A DNA stretch of 7,177 bases from Gallionellaceae bacterium. GTDB lineage: Bacteria; Pseudomonadota; Gammaproteobacteria; Burkholderiales; Gallionellaceae. The number at the start of each line of letters is the position of its first letter. The first letter of the stretch is position 1. The notes beneath the pieces were generated by a model. The model saw nothing but the letters and a program-made list of their open reading frames with translations, made no database searches and was not told the DNA's origin. Below, one piece after another: positions 6,466 through 7,177 of the stretch. Position numbers and translations under genes: made by a program. The stretch lies in NCBI GenBank assembly GCA_030690855.1, contig JAUYFR010000280.1, forward strand, positions 1 through 7,177, in the 5' to 3' direction.

Positions 6466-6891
6466 TTAACGTGAGTAAACGTTCAATGCTGGGAAGAAAT
6501 AAGCAATTTCAACAGCCGCTGTTTCAGCAGCATCAGAACCATGCACCGCGTTCGCATCAATGCTATCAGCGAAGTCAGCACGAATTGTGCCTTTAGCCGC
6601 TTCTTTAGGATTGGTCGCACCCATCAAGTCACGATTTTTCAGAATTGCGCCCTCGCCTTCCAGCGCTTGGATCATCACTGGGCCGGAGATCATGAAAGTA
6701 ACTAAGTCGTTGAAGAATGGGCGTGCTTTATGTACAGCGTAAAAACCTTCTGCTTCAGCACGAGACAACTGCACCATACGAGCAGCTACAACCTTCAGGC
6801 CTGCATTTTCAAAACGTGAATAAATTTGACCGATTACATTTTTTGCAACTGCATCGGGTTTGATGATTGAAAGGGTACGTTCAACAGCCAT
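6466..6891 (-). CDS. ndk: Nucleoside diphosphate kinase
   Basis: A 141-residue cytoplasmic enzyme that transfers the gamma-phosphate of ATP to nucleoside diphosphates through a phosphohistidine, balancing NTP and dNTP pools. It begins MAVERTLSIIKPDAVAKN, the standard family N-terminus. The active-site histidine is H117 in NAVHGSD. RPFFNDLVTFMISGPV (57-72) and the nucleotide-binding GATNPKEAAKGTIR (91-104) are intact. Length is exactly that of proteobacterial Ndk. The start at 6891 is set by GGAG (6898-6901), 6 nt upstream. A TTG at 6903 in the same frame lies on top of this site and is rejected. It is the first gene of the five-gene series and has its own promoter candidate upstream. Confidence 0.98.
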   Translation of the reverse strand: MAVERTLSIIKPDAVAKNVIGQIYSRFENAGLKVVAARMVQLSRAEAEGFYAVHKARPFFNDLVTFMISGPVMIQALEGEGAILKNRDLMGATNPKEAAKGTIRADFADSIDANAVHGSDAAETAAVEIAYFFPALNVYSR

Positions 6892-6918
6892 GCTTCTCTC
6901 CAATTAAATATAGTAATT

Positions 6919-6932
6919 TCAGAAATTTCTGA
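6919..6932. promoter_or_regulatory. 14-bp perfect palindrome at the predicted ndk transcription start
   Basis: TCAGAAATTTCTGA is its own reverse complement. It begins about 7 nt downstream of the predicted -10 box, so it would cover about +1 to +14 of the ndk transcript. It could be an operator for a dimeric repressor or a weak 5' stem in the mRNA. It may also be chance in AT-rich DNA. Confidence 0.35.
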
Positions 6933-6939
6933 GGGCGCG

Positions 6940-6968
6940 ATTCTATCAGGGTTTGACTGCTCTGTCGC
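6940..6968 (-). promoter_or_regulatory. Sigma-70-like promoter of ndk
   Basis: On the minus strand GCGACA (6963-6968, 4/6 to TTGACA) is followed by a 17-nt spacer (6946-6962) and TAGAAT (6940-6945, 5/6 to TATAAT) preceded by TGA. The predicted start is near 6933, giving a leader of about 40 nt before the ndk ATG. Position and spacing fit a housekeeping promoter driving the ndk-rlmN-pilF-rodZ-ispG series. Confidence 0.6.
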
Positions 6969-7060
6969 AAGGCCTACCACGATCAAATCAAGGATTTACG
7001 CCATGCAAAACAACACATAGCGCCAAAGTTTTACGACTACCTTATCTCATTTTTGAATCG

Positions 7061-7177
7061 CTAAATCATGCCCAAGAGTCTTGGCAACCACAGCGACAAA
7101 CCTGGCCAATAAGTGACTAACAACAAGAAGCCAAGCATCGCCATCAGCCACGGCCATACAGCGATGGTCAATTCTGT
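7061..7177 (-). CDS. TRAP transporter large permease (DctM-like), C-terminal end only
   Basis: The last 38 codons of a gene entering from the right edge, in frame from base 7177 to the TAG at 7061-7063. They encode a final hydrophobic helix, ELTIAVWPWLMAMLGFLLLV, followed by TYWPGLSLWLPRLLGMI. The T-Y-x-P-G-L-S-L-W-L-P-x-L-L ending is characteristic of the large membrane subunit of tripartite ATP-independent periplasmic transporters, which import carboxylates and related anions by ion gradients. Substrate cannot be judged from this fragment. No clear terminator separates it from the ndk promoter 90-120 bp downstream. Confidence 0.85.
   Translation of the reverse strand, partial: TELTIAVWPWLMAMLGFLLLVTYWPGLSLWLPRLLGMI

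Noticed and set aside
6999..7022. Hairpin (CGCCATG / CATAGCG, one wobble pair) between the TRAP gene and ndk as a terminator
   Set aside because: The stem is short with a 10-nt loop and no T run follows on the minus strand.

Overview
The window looks like chromosomal DNA from a betaproteobacterium of moderate GC content. The evidence is the contiguous minus-strand order ndk - rlmN - pilF - rodZ - ispG, a housekeeping cluster typical of beta- and gammaproteobacteria, and the protein sequences themselves. I cannot name the genus from sequence alone. Every gene I can support is on the minus strand, so transcription runs from high to low coordinates.

Right edge to about 2160: the last 38 codons of a TRAP-type transporter large permease (7061-7177) are followed by a spacer with a good sigma-70-like promoter for ndk. 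A tight gene series then follows: ndk (nucleoside diphosphate kinase), rlmN (23S rRNA/tRNA A2 methyltransferase), pilF (outer-membrane TPR lipoprotein for type IV pili), rodZ (cell-shape protein) and ispG (MEP isoprenoid pathway). Spacings are 10 nt, 72 nt, a 4-nt overlap and 3 nt, consistent with one operon. The 72-nt gap holds a possible 19-codon reading frame whose stop overlaps the pilF start.

Middle (1729-2160): a 432-bp AT-rich spacer with no convincing gene. hisS, the usual next gene after ispG in related operons, is absent, so synteny breaks here. The spacer carries an 11-bp-period direct repeat resembling a Pho box, a perfect short hairpin and a weak promoter candidate.

Left part (1-1728): a three-gene signalling operon. 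It encodes a STAS-domain anti-sigma-factor antagonist, a receiver/PP2C (RsbU/SpoIIE-type) phosphatase fusion, and the N-terminus of a PAS-domain protein cut by the window edge. This is a partner-switching module of the HsbR/HsbA or RsbU/RsbV type. The phosphatase would dephosphorylate the STAS protein, freeing it to bind an anti-sigma kinase or another target; no such kinase is visible here. Two features are unusual. The receiver keeps its phospho-acceptor Asp but has lost the other signature residues. The STAS gene appears to end at an amber codon six codons short of the stop that would complete the usual C-terminus.

No rRNA, tRNA, CRISPR array, insertion sequence or phage gene was seen. The window is mostly ordinary; the signalling operon and the synteny break are the parts worth a second look.
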